Origin: Ricordea florida
Taxonomy: Eukaryota; Cnidaria; Anthozoa; Corallimorpharia; Ricordeidae
Direction of reading: 5' to 3'
Assembly: GCA_949710005.1 (NCBI GenBank)
Contig: OX453272.1
Span: 36,981,100 to 37,045,099, forward strand
DNA length: 64,000 bases
Shown here: positions 56,702-64,000 of the stretch, piece after piece
How the letters are laid out: each line of letters starts with the position of its first letter
Position numbering within the stretch: the first letter of the stretch is position 1
The notes under the pieces: model-generated
The model's database searches: none
Told to the model about the DNA's origin: nothing
Seen by the model: the letters and a program-made list of their open reading frames with translations, nothing else
Program-made: the position numbers and the translations under genes

Positions 56702-57216
56702 TGTTTTTGTGTTGTGTGACACTCTCTACAGTACCCCTTCTGTCTGTTGTGTTCACATATTTGAGATCCTCCGCACGCTTTACAGTACCCCTTCTGTCTG
56801 TTGTGTTCACATATTTGAGATCCTCCGCACGCTTTACAGTACCCCTTCTGTCTGTTGTGTTCACATATTTGAGACCCTCCACAATCCTTACAAAACCATC
56901 TTTGTCTTCCATGAATACATATTCCTTTCCCGTTGCAGTCTTTGCATAGATACCTTACCCGTTTATGCTCACAAAGACTACCACCGTTGCATTCTCTACA
57001 TACCGTTTTCCTTCGATTATGAGGACATATTTGTGATCCTCCACAATCCTTACAGACATATTTAACCTTTCCATGAATACACTTATACTTATTAGTTGTT
57101 GTTTTATCAATCTCAGGTATCAGTTCATTTGAGGGGGTAGGTCTTTGCAGCTGGTTGGGGATATTACCCTTCTCTTTAGCAATGACTTTCTTTTCCATTT
57201 TGTTGTTATAAGTCAT
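56698..57216 (-). CDS. Protein of seven 18-residue CxH/CxxC zinc-like repeats
   Basis: 172 residues. The leader MEKKVIAKEKGNIPNQLQRP is encoded by the right TIR and matches the PolB leader. From about residue 43, seven repeats of 18 residues follow the pattern C-x-H-x6-C-x2-C-x5, for example CIHGKVKYVCKDCGGSQI and CEHNRQKGYCKACGGSQI. Each unit offers three Cys and one His, a full set for one zinc. The last three repeats are almost identical in DNA (54-base units from 56727), so the array is expanding. Basic residues between ligands suggest nucleic-acid binding. Similar-looking repeats occur in some large DNA virus and protist proteins as far as I recall; the function is unknown. Confidence 0.8.
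   Translation of the reverse strand: MTYNNKMEKKVIAKEKGNIPNQLQRPTPSNELIPEIDKTTTNKYKCIHGKVKYVCKDCGGSQICPHNRRKTVCRECNGGSLCEHKRVRYLCKDCNGKGICIHGRQRWFCKDCGGSQICEHNRQKGYCKACGGSQICEHNRQKGYCKACGGSQICEHNRQKGYCRECHTTQKH
56727..56888. repeat. 54-base tandem repeats inside the zinc-repeat gene
   Basis: Units at 56727-56780 and 56781-56834 are identical. The unit at 56835-56888 diverges only at its end. Each encodes one 18-residue repeat of the minus-strand protein. Confidence 0.92.
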
Positions 57217-57379
57217 CTCTTTAAACTATTTTTTAAAATCTTGATGAGGAGGAGGAGGAGGAGGAGGAGGAGGAGGAGGAGGATTGCGTTAGATACTTTA
57301 TTAACCATTTTTATATTTTGCGCAAGTCTTATTAACCATTTTTTTAATTCGCGCCAAACACGGCCATACACATCTCTCT
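57109..57379 (-). repeat. Right terminal inverted repeat of element 1
   Basis: The inverse of 50791-51140, including a (GAG)n run at about 57244-57283 and the first residues of the zinc-repeat gene. It is shorter than the left copy, mainly because it lacks the PIPAPRTNI repeat units. Confidence 0.88.
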
Positions 57380-57385
57380 TTCCAA
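57379..57385. repeat. Target duplication of element 1 (right)
   Basis: TTTCCAA, identical to 50785-50791. Confidence 0.75.
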
Positions 57386-57907
57386 CATTGCTCGACCAAT
57401 GTTATGTTTATTTTCTATTTTTTTACGGTTTGTTTTTTTATAACCCGGTCACTTTAGTGGTGAAAAATCCATAGTGCCCGTCACTTAGGAAGACAAAAAT
57501 TACAAGACCCAATAGGTTTTTTTCCCGACCCGGTATTACTTCATGAATAGAGACTTTACGCAGTGGCGACGGGAAGATTTGACGACAGGGTTTTTTCGCT
57601 TCAGTTACCGCTGTATTAACATTAGTAGTAGGTGAGAGTAATTTCACCCACACACATGTTGTTGTTGTTGTTGTTGTTGTTGAAATTTTTTGAAAATTTT
57701 AATAAAAAATTGTTCAAGGATTTATCAGAAAATTAAACAGACTTTTTGCGAATGCTTTGCGACGGAGCCTGGCTTGCATAGGTTTTGCACTGACCCCGTG
57801 AAGACTTATTAAAAGAGCTTAATTTATTGAAACTTATCAGAGTGTTAATCAGATATTGCAAATAAAAAAAATGATTTAAAAAGAAGAATTAAAGTTAAAA
57901 ATAACAA
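57386..57907. other. Left end region of element 2
   Basis: Noncoding. It should hold the left terminal repeat and PolB promoter of element 2. A (GTT)n run at 57658-57682 takes the place of the (CTC)n run in element 1. The exact start cannot be fixed because the right end of element 2 is outside the window. AT-rich sequence leads into the ATG at 57908. Confidence 0.5.
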
Positions 57908-60900
57908 ATGGATAAACTTACTGTTAATCAACTGAGAAAACTTGCTACAGAATATAATATTAAAGGGAGAGCAGATTTGCGGAAAAAAAGTGAACTTTTA
58001 AAAGAGTTGAGAAAAATTACTGAACTTGTTGAAATGTATGATAATAATGGGCCAGAAGTAGAAACACTAGGCACACCACATCGATTTAATCCAGAAACAC
58101 CCCCACCGGGACCACCACCACCAAGACCAGCTACACCACCCATCCCACCCCCTAGAAAAAATATTCCTAACCAGAAGGAAAGACCTACCCCACCCCCCAG
58201 AAAAAATATTCCTAAACCAAAGGAAAGACATATCCCAACCCCTAGAAAAAATATTCCAGACAAAAATTCAAAAGTGCCAGAAAGAATAAAGTTTTTTGAA
58301 TCGCTTAAGGATACCAAACACTCTAAAAACCCCACCACCAAAAAAATATTCAAAAACTACAAAGTGGAAGATAGAAAAAAGTTTTATGATTCGGTTACAG
58401 TTACAATTAATGAAAAATTACCTAATAAACAGAAAAGGAATATAATTAAAAATTATAAAGTGACAGAAAGAATAAAGTTTTATGAATCTTTAAAAAATCT
58501 AACAAATAAAAAAATCATAAAACCAATTCCAGCACCTAGAAAAAAGGTTAATAATCAAACACAAAATAAAACTGAAACAGTCGAAAATAAAGATAAGAAA
58601 ATTAAACTAAGACCTCCAACAAATTTTAAATTTATTCCTTTTGGAAGCGAACCAGACGAAACACTGGGGCAAAACAACATTGTAATAAATGCGGATCTTA
58701 ATAATGATATATCGCAAATAATTATGGATAGCATAAGACCAGAGATACAGATGAGAACAAGAGTTGTATATGGTTTCAAATCCAACATTCATCGTGGAAA
58801 AGGAGAAATAGCTGAGTATCACAAAACAATTTCTGGAAAACTACTAGGAGCTTTAAAAACATTAAAAGAAATTGAGGAGTATATTGAACAATGTGAAATA
58901 AAAAGACTAGATTTGGATAACGAAGAAGTGTGGAGTAAAGCGTATCTTCCAGCAACAGAAGTTGTAAAAAAACCAGGTGTATATCAAGGTAGAGTTGTGT
59001 TTATCGAAGTTCATGTAAAATTAATTCATACAAATGAAACTTTAATGGGTTGTGGGCCTTTACCAGATTGGTTAAAAAACAAGAAATCTATTCATGCCCT
59101 TGATAATTATGATAACAAAATGTGTTTTTGGAATACCATGGCTGTGTTTAGGAACTATCTTGATGAGAAAAATAGACCAGCCGAAAGAATAAAACAATTA
59201 GCTTTAAAACTAGCCCAAGAATTTTATGGTAACCGAAATTTGAAAGAAGAAGATATAAAAGGAACGGATCTTATTGAACTTGAAGATATCTCAAAGTTTT
59301 TTAATATTAACATTAGGATGTTTGAGCCAAAAGAAGACCAAAAAACGTGGGTTTTGGTGTACGGTAAAGGTAAAAGCAAAAAACAATTACCAACTTTGGA
59401 TGCGGGTCTTCATAATGACCATTGTTTTTACATAAAAGATTTGCCACTGTTGACTAATAGTTGGGAATGTCCTGGATGTGAACAAAGATTTAACAGACAT
59501 GGTAATTATGATAGACATTTGAATGAAAATTCATGTAATGGAGGAAAAACAAAAGTAATTTGTAATGGTAAAAAATGTGTTCCAACAATGAGCTGGTCAG
59601 AAAAAATATTTTATGGTGGAAATACCCAATTTAGTTATGTTGGATGCAGATGGATAGAGAAACAGTCTGAACTTAAAGGTAAACATATTCATCATGCTCT
59701 ATGTGGTCATGGTGGTGAAAGATGTGTTAAGGATGGTGAAAAAGATCTTTTTTTGGTGGATGGTTACGAACCTGTAACTAATACAGTTTATGAATACTAT
59801 GGGTGTAAATGGCATGGATGTCCTTGTTCAAGTAATGATAAAATTAAATACAACAAAACGCTGAGAAAGGAACATGTAATCAAATCTTTGGGGTATAATT
59901 TAGTATCTGTTTGGGAGTGTGAAAAACCTGAATTAAAATATGTAAACTTTAAAAAGAAATTTTTTCACTATCCATATTTTATTGTTTGGGATTCTGAAGC
60001 AATGCAACTAAAACAAAAGGAAAAGGTTACTGAAGATCTAACTTTTATAAATAAACATATTCCGATTAGTATAGCTATATCTGATAATTTATCGAAAAAA
60101 CCAACTTGTGTTGTTAATAATAATCCAGAAGAGCTTATAAAAGATTTTGTTAAAGATTTGGATAGAAGACAAAAAGATATTGTTAAAAAAGTGCGAGAGG
60201 ATTATACTCTTCCGGATGAAGATAGTATTCCAAAAAAAGTAAAAGAGATGTATGAAGAGTGGTGTAATCAAGTTCCTGTTTTAGGTTTTAATTCAGGAAA
60301 GTATGATTTTAATATGATTAAGATAAATTTTGTAAATAGTTTTACCGAGATGGAGAGTACACTAAATGTGGCAAAGAAAGAAAATAAATATATGTATCTG
60401 AAAACTCCTCGTTTTAATTTTTTGGATATTATTAATTACTTAGCCCCTGGGCTTTCTTTTGATGGTTGGTGTAAAGCAAACAACTGTGAACAACAAAAAC
60501 TTTTCTTCCCCTATCAATTTTTGGATAGTTATGATAAGCTTTCTCACATAGGTCCTGTAAAATATGAAGATTTTTACTCAGATCTCAAAAAGAAAATAAC
60601 AATATCCCGCCAAGAATATGAAGAATATAAGAATGAAATAAAAAAAAGAGGTTGTATAACCTTGAAGGATTGGTTGATAGAGTATAACGAAGGTGATGTT
60701 ATTCCTTTTGTAGAAGCTGTTGAAAAAACACGCGAAAAATATTTCTGTGATGATATAGACATGCTAAAAGACGCGGTATCAATCCCAGGGATATCAATGA
60801 GATATGTGTTGAATAAAGCTATAAAAAATAGTAAGGGTAAGTGTGATTTGTATGCTCCAGGCGATCCTTGTTATTGTAAATGTAATGTTAATTGCAATAA

Positions 60901-62545
60901 ACCGAAAAGTGGTAAGGGGAAATGTGAAAAATGTTTTACTATAAGAAAAGAATGTACTGTATGTAATAAAAATAAAGCTTATGATCTTTTAAAAACAGGT
61001 ATGATTGGCGGTCAGGCTCAAGTATTTGTTCGTCGGGCTGAGGTTAATAAGTCATTTATTCGTTCTAATAAATATAAAAATCCAAAACTATGCAAAATTA
61101 TCCGCGGTTATGATGCAAATAGTTTATATTTATATGTGTCGGGGTTGGAAATGCCTTGTGGTAAAGAGAAATATTCTGAAGTAAAAAATCCAACAGATCT
61201 TGAATATATTAAAAAAATTTGTAATGATATTCTTACAGATAAATTGTTCGGGTTCTGTCAAGTGAATATTCACACACCAGATAATCTTTTGAAAAAATTT
61301 GAGGAGATGCCGCCTTTATATGTTGTAGATATTGTCCCTGAAAATTTAATACCTGATCATATGAAAGAATATCAAAAAGCTACAGGCAGAAAAACTATAA
61401 AAGGAGCACTAAAATTGTTAAGCGTAACAAGAGCAGATGAAATTTTACTATATACACCGTTTATAAAATGGTATCTTAATCATGGTTTGGTAATAACAGC
61501 TGTTCATAAAATTATAGAATATCAACCTGGTAAGCCATTTGAGTGGTTTCCAATTGAAGTAAGCAATGCGAGAAGAGATGGTGATATTGAGGTTATGCTA
61601 CAAATGTTAAGTAAAGCTTTTGATGAAAACAAAATAGATGATGTCGTAAACCTTACTAATGAATTAAATCAATTCCCTGATATATTAACATTTATTGAAG
61701 AGCATACCGAGAATGGAGTCAGCCCCACCGATAATCACCTTAAAGTATTGATTGAAAAATTAAAAACAAAGTATAAAGGTTGTAAAGAATTGGCTGATAC
61801 CCACAAACTAAAAGGAAACGCATTCTATGGGAAAATGATTGAAAATAAACAAGAACACAAGAATACAAGTTATACTCAAAACGTGGATGTTGTTAATATG
61901 GATATTAGAAGCCCGTTGTTTGTAGATATGGACCAGATAAATGAAACATATGAAATAATAAAAAGGAAACGCCAGGTAGAAATAAAAACACCTTATCAGT
62001 GTGGTATAGCTGTATATCAACTATCCAAACTTAGAATGTTAGAATTTTACCACGATTTTATTGATTATTATTTTGACAGAAGTGATTTTGAGTTAGTTTA
62101 TTCAGACACAGATAGCTATTACTTTGCATATTCAGATGAAAATTTGGATAATCTTGTAAAACCTGAATTACGAGATGAATATTTTAGAGAAGGTAAACAA
62201 AAATTTCTATCAACCTCAAAATATCACGACAGAACGCCTGGACTGTTTAAGAAAGAGTTTGAAGGAATAAGAATGATTGCTCTTTCACCAAAATGTTATT
62301 ACGCCGATGATGGAAAGGGAAAAACAAAGTTTAGTTGTAAAGGGACAATACATTACCAAAACGATATGACGTGGGATAGATACTATGAAGCTTTAGAAGG
62401 AAAAATAGATAGGGTAAAAAACACCGGGTTTAGAGTTAATAAAAACGAAATTGTAACATATACTCAAGATAAATTAGGGCTTAACGCATATTATGATAAA
62501 CGAATAGTTGAAGAAGATGGAATTCACACAAAACCTTTGTATTAG
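57908..62545 (+). CDS. DNA polymerase B of element 2, multidomain
   Basis: 1545 residues, much larger than the polymerase of element 1. Residues 4-38 are SAP-like (LTVNQLRKLATEYNIKGRAD), usually a DNA-binding fold. 65-225 is Pro-rich with three PxPxPR motifs and three copies of an NYKVxxRxKFYESL-type unit. A C/H pair resembling an OTU-type cysteine protease spans 406-505 (C406 in KMCFWNT, H502/H505 in HNDHCFYI), followed by a C2H2-like finger (CPGCEQRFNRHGNYDRH). A nuclease-like insertion contains DGYEPVTNTVYEYYGCKWHG from 618. Exonuclease: D695/E697 (WDSEAM), FNSGKYDFNM, YNEGDVIPF. Polymerase: D1069 (GYDANSLY), GNAFYGKMIEN (1303-1313), SDTDS (D1400, D1402). Catalytic residues are intact. Codons are markedly more AT-rich than in element 1. 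Confidence 0.95.
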   Translation: MDKLTVNQLRKLATEYNIKGRADLRKKSELLKELRKITELVEMYDNNGPEVETLGTPHRFNPETPPPGPPPPRPATPPIPPPRKNIPNQKERPTPPPRKNIPKPKERHIPTPRKNIPDKNSKVPERIKFFESLKDTKHSKNPTTKKIFKNYKVEDRKKFYDSVTVTINEKLPNKQKRNIIKNYKVTERIKFYESLKNLTNKKIIKPIPAPRKKVNNQTQNKTETVENKDKKIKLRPPTNFKFIPFGSEPDETLGQNNIVINADLNNDISQIIMDSIRPEIQMRTRVVYGFKSNIHRGKGEIAEYHKTISGKLLGALKTLKEIEEYIEQCEIKRLDLDNEEVWSKAYLPATEVVKKPGVYQGRVVFIEVHVKLIHTNETLMGCGPLPDWLKNKKSIHALDNYDNKMCFWNTMAVFRNYLDEKNRPAERIKQLALKLAQEFYGNRNLKEEDIKGTDLIELEDISKFFNINIRMFEPKEDQKTWVLVYGKGKSKKQLPTLDAGLHNDHCFYIKDLPLLTNSWECPGCEQRFNRHGNYDRHLNENSCNGGKTKVICNGKKCVPTMSWSEKIFYGGNTQFSYVGCRWIEKQSELKGKHIHHALCGHGGERCVKDGEKDLFLVDGYEPVTNTVYEYYGCKWHGCPCSSNDKIKYNKTLRKEHVIKSLGYNLVSVWECEKPELKYVNFKKKFFHYPYFIVWDSEAMQLKQKEKVTEDLTFINKHIPISIAISDNLSKKPTCVVNNNPEELIKDFVKDLDRRQKDIVKKVREDYTLPDEDSIPKKVKEMYEEWCNQVPVLGFNSGKYDFNMIKINFVNSFTEMESTLNVAKKENKYMYLKTPRFNFLDIINYLAPGLSFDGWCKANNCEQQKLFFPYQFLDSYDKLSHIGPVKYEDFYSDLKKKITISRQEYEEYKNEIKKRGCITLKDWLIEYNEGDVIPFVEAVEKTREKYFCDDIDMLKDAVSIPGISMRYVLNKAIKNSKGKCDLYAPGDPCYCKCNVNCNKPKSGKGKCEKCFTIRKECTVCNKNKAYDLLKTGMIGGQAQVFVRRAEVNKSFIRSNKYKNPKLCKIIRGYDANSLYLYVSGLEMPCGKEKYSEVKNPTDLEYIKKICNDILTDKLFGFCQVNIHTPDNLLKKFEEMPPLYVVDIVPENLIPDHMKEYQKATGRKTIKGALKLLSVTRADEILLYTPFIKWYLNHGLVITAVHKIIEYQPGKPFEWFPIEVSNARRDGDIEVMLQMLSKAFDENKIDDVVNLTNELNQFPDILTFIEEHTENGVSPTDNHLKVLIEKLKTKYKGCKELADTHKLKGNAFYGKMIENKQEHKNTSYTQNVDVVNMDIRSPLFVDMDQINETYEIIKRKRQVEIKTPYQCGIAVYQLSKLRMLEFYHDFIDYYFDRSDFELVYSDTDSYYFAYSDENLDNLVKPELRDEYFREGKQKFLSTSKYHDRTPGLFKKEFEGIRMIALSPKCYYADDGKGKTKFSCKGTIHYQNDMTWDRYYEALEGKIDRVKNTGFRVNKNEIVTYTQDKLGLNAYYDKRIVEEDGIHTKPLY

Positions 62546-63575
62546 ATAATTTCAAAACAGAATTAGGCGGCAACTCAGTATCATAAGGAACAACTTGAAG
62601 TTCTTCTCTCACAAAACCACGTCTTGGGCCATCTTGTAAATAATATAAAACTGGCTGGTTGGCTGAAACGACGCTACGCGTAATATAATAAACTTGTATA
62701 CTCCAAATAGGATCAGTAGCTCTTCTTCGTTCTCCACCTTCAAGTTCACCAGGAGCAAGTAAGTATCTAACACTAACCTCAATTGGTAGCCTAACCTCAT
62801 CAAGCCCAACAACTCGCTTATACTTTTTTGGTTCAATATCAACTTCTTTCATTTTTATAGCCTCATCAGGTTCTTTACCAGTTATTCTAGTTGGTGTATT
62901 ATTCAAAGTTTTCAAAATATCAGGTAGCCGTTTTACCCATACTCTTGACCTTTCATCACTAATCATTTCTTGTGCATATTGATGACTAAATAATCGTTCG
63001 CTTAATGTTCTGTTTGCTCTTTCAACAAATGCTTGAGCTCTACGATTTCCAGCTTCACTCCTCTGGATTTTTACATTATGGTAATTCATAAGTTTTGTCA
63101 CATCACCCATAAATTCTCTTCCAGGATCAACAATTAATGTTTTGGGGTATTTCATTTTTCTGGAATATATTTTTTCAAAAGCATTTGAAATTTCCCTACT
63201 TTCTTTTGATGTTAATGGTTCAGCATCTTTGTATCTCGAGGCTACATCAATCACAACTAATGCATATCGATATGTTTTTCTTCCAACTCTATCATGCGGT
63301 AAAAATAATAAATCCGCTTGGTGAATCTGATTCGGTTTATCCACAGTCCAATGTTGTCTTGGAATATATTTTGGTGCTGGTAGATATATTTGCCAAATTG
63401 ACTGTTTTTGTAACCATTGTTTTGCTACATCTTCACTTACTTTTGCTTTTTCAGCCAATTTATTAATCGCAGAATATCCTTTCCAATATCCATCAGTTGA
63501 ATAATAAATCCGCTCTAAAAGCAGGCCCGGCTTCGCCGATATCCTACTGAAATTTTTTGATAAGGTAGAACTCAT
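62481..63575 (-). CDS. DDE integrase of element 2
   Basis: 364 residues, with the same domains and catalytic triad as the element 1 integrase (HQADLLFLP, LIVDPGREF, AFVERANRTL). Two differences: a longer N terminus (MSSTLSKNFSRISAKPGLLL) before the shared GYWKGYSAI block, and about 20 extra C-terminal residues because the stop used in element 1 is lost, so translation runs on into the PolB tail region. Its 3' end overlaps PolB by 65 bases in opposite orientation. Confidence 0.94.
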   Translation of the reverse strand: MSSTLSKNFSRISAKPGLLLERIYYSTDGYWKGYSAINKLAEKAKVSEDVAKQWLQKQSIWQIYLPAPKYIPRQHWTVDKPNQIHQADLLFLPHDRVGRKTYRYALVVIDVASRYKDAEPLTSKESREISNAFEKIYSRKMKYPKTLIVDPGREFMGDVTKLMNYHNVKIQRSEAGNRRAQAFVERANRTLSERLFSHQYAQEMISDERSRVWVKRLPDILKTLNNTPTRITGKEPDEAIKMKEVDIEPKKYKRVVGLDEVRLPIEVSVRYLLAPGELEGGERRRATDPIWSIQVYYITRSVVSANQPVLYYLQDGPRRGFVREELQVVPYDTELPPNSVLKLSNTKVLCEFHLLQLFVYHNMR

Positions 63576-63608
63576 TTAAAGATTACTCCTCCCTTCCTTA
63601 AAATAAAT
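63576..63608. promoter_or_regulatory. Compact bidirectional intergenic promoter, element 2
   Basis: Thirty-three bases between the integrase and capsid-like starts, matching element 1 in length and in the TTTAAAG and TTAAAATAAA blocks beside the two ATGs, while the middle has diverged. Confidence 0.5.
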
Positions 63609-64000
63609 ATGACAACCGTATCTGAAAAAATTAACCCAAACAGGATTCCAAGAGAGCCACTAGGTTTGAAAGCGGAATCAATATTAAATAGAATTACACT
63701 AAATCCTTCATCAGCTAATCCAGGAGAAACACTATATATAAATATTCCTAAACTTTCTGAAAATTTAGTGATTGTACCTGGAAGTGTATCTCTAGTATTT
63801 AACCTGGCTGTTGATGGTCATGAAGATAACACCCTCGTGAATAATGTAGGTAGTAATCTTGTATACAGACTCAGGGTTCTTTTTGGCGGTGAAACACTAC
63901 AGGATACTCAAAGATACGATCTATTTCAAACATACCATGACTTATTCTTAACAGATGAAGAAAGAGAGGATAGATTAAGACAAGGTATTTCTTCTGAAAA
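63609..64000 (+). CDS. Capsid-like protein of element 2, 5' part
   Basis: The first 130 residues (MTTVSEKINPNRIPREPLG...) are in frame to the window edge and closely match the element 1 protein (shared NRITLNPSSA, GETLYINIPKL, VLFGGETLQDTQRYDLFQTY). It is probably the double-jelly-roll major capsid protein, by the same reasoning. The full-length sequence beyond the window would show what element 1 has lost. Confidence 0.65.
   Translation, partial: MTTVSEKINPNRIPREPLGLKAESILNRITLNPSSANPGETLYINIPKLSENLVIVPGSVSLVFNLAVDGHEDNTLVNNVGSNLVYRLRVLFGGETLQDTQRYDLFQTYHDLFLTDEEREDRLRQGISSE

Larger units (their letters stand above)
50791..57379. mobile_element. Polinton/Maverick-type element 1, compact
   Basis: A 6.59-kb element with long terminal inverted repeats starting AGAGAGATGTGTATGGCCGT and a flanking direct repeat. 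Order: PolB (+), integrase (-), capsid-like gene (+, truncated), CxH/CxxC-repeat gene (-). PolB plus a DDE integrase plus a capsid-like protein is the Polinton signature. Typical Polintons are 15-20 kb and also carry a packaging ATPase, a protease and a minor capsid protein; none is here. I infer an internally shortened element that keeps replication and integration genes. All four open frames lack internal stops. Confidence 0.88.
57908..64000. mobile_element. Polinton/Maverick-type element 2, partial
   Basis: Same gene order as element 1: PolB (+), integrase (-), capsid-like (+, continuing past the window). The true left end lies within 57386-57907. The remaining Polinton genes, if present, are beyond 64000. 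Confidence 0.85.

Noticed and set aside
56701..57065. Plus-strand open frames opposite the zinc-repeat gene
   Set aside because: Shadows of the 54-base repeats. The minus strand has the periodic Cys/His pattern and the TIR leader.

Overview
The window is eukaryotic and most likely from an anthozoan cnidarian, probably a stony coral. It is AT-rich and gene-poor. Genes are split by introns with GT/AG sites, simple repeats are common, and many transposon families sit side by side: an L1/Tx1-type LINE, Penelope-like and piggyBac fragments, a tRNA-derived SINE, many MITEs and two Polinton/Maverick-type elements. The coral assignment is an inference from this mix, not a database result.

Layout. 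1-11.5 kb: intergenic sequence with MITEs, an inverted minisatellite, a decayed piggyBac transposase (3.26-5.19 kb) and a tRNA-headed SINE (5.25-5.61 kb). 11.49-17.25 kb: a full-length minus-strand LINE with a 14-bp target duplication; ORF2 is intact and ORF1 is split by a SINE. 20.5-33.8 kb: a minus-strand host gene with about 15 exons, mostly tiny, encoding a coiled-coil protein with a C-terminal membrane anchor. All inferred splice phases agree. Its introns hold MITEs, a Mutator-like element with a 9-bp duplication, and one copy of a 1.7-kb repeat. 35.9-36.7 kb: a broken LINE. 37.9-42.9 kb: a second, inverted copy of the 1.7-kb repeat, interrupted by a 3.24-kb element that carries two small genes. 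43.8-45.3 kb: a long-TIR element carrying a Penelope-like fragment. 49.07-49.75 kb: the last exon of a hydroxylysine kinase gene.

50.8-64 kb is the most interesting part. Two Polinton-type elements lie head to tail. Element 1 (about 50.79-57.38 kb) is bounded by long TIRs and a direct target repeat. It encodes DNA polymerase B, a DDE integrase, a truncated capsid-like protein and a protein of seven 18-residue CxH/CxxC repeats. Element 2 starts within 57.4-57.9 kb and runs off the window. It has the same order and closely related integrase and capsid-like genes, but a very different, larger polymerase (SAP-like N terminus, protease-like C/H region, nuclease-like insertion). The related block begins at the polymerase/integrase convergent junction, so the polymerase module appears to have been swapped there. 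In element 1 the TIRs themselves encode the start codon and first residues of both end genes, so PolB and the zinc-repeat protein share a promoter region and N-terminal leader. PxPxPR motifs recur in both polymerase leaders.

How the element genes would work together is inferred from the Polinton family. The polymerase (protein-primed) copies the linear element, the integrase inserts it with a short target duplication, and the capsid-like protein suggests a virus-derived packaging stage. Element 1 has lost packaging functions but keeps PolB, integrase and both TIRs.
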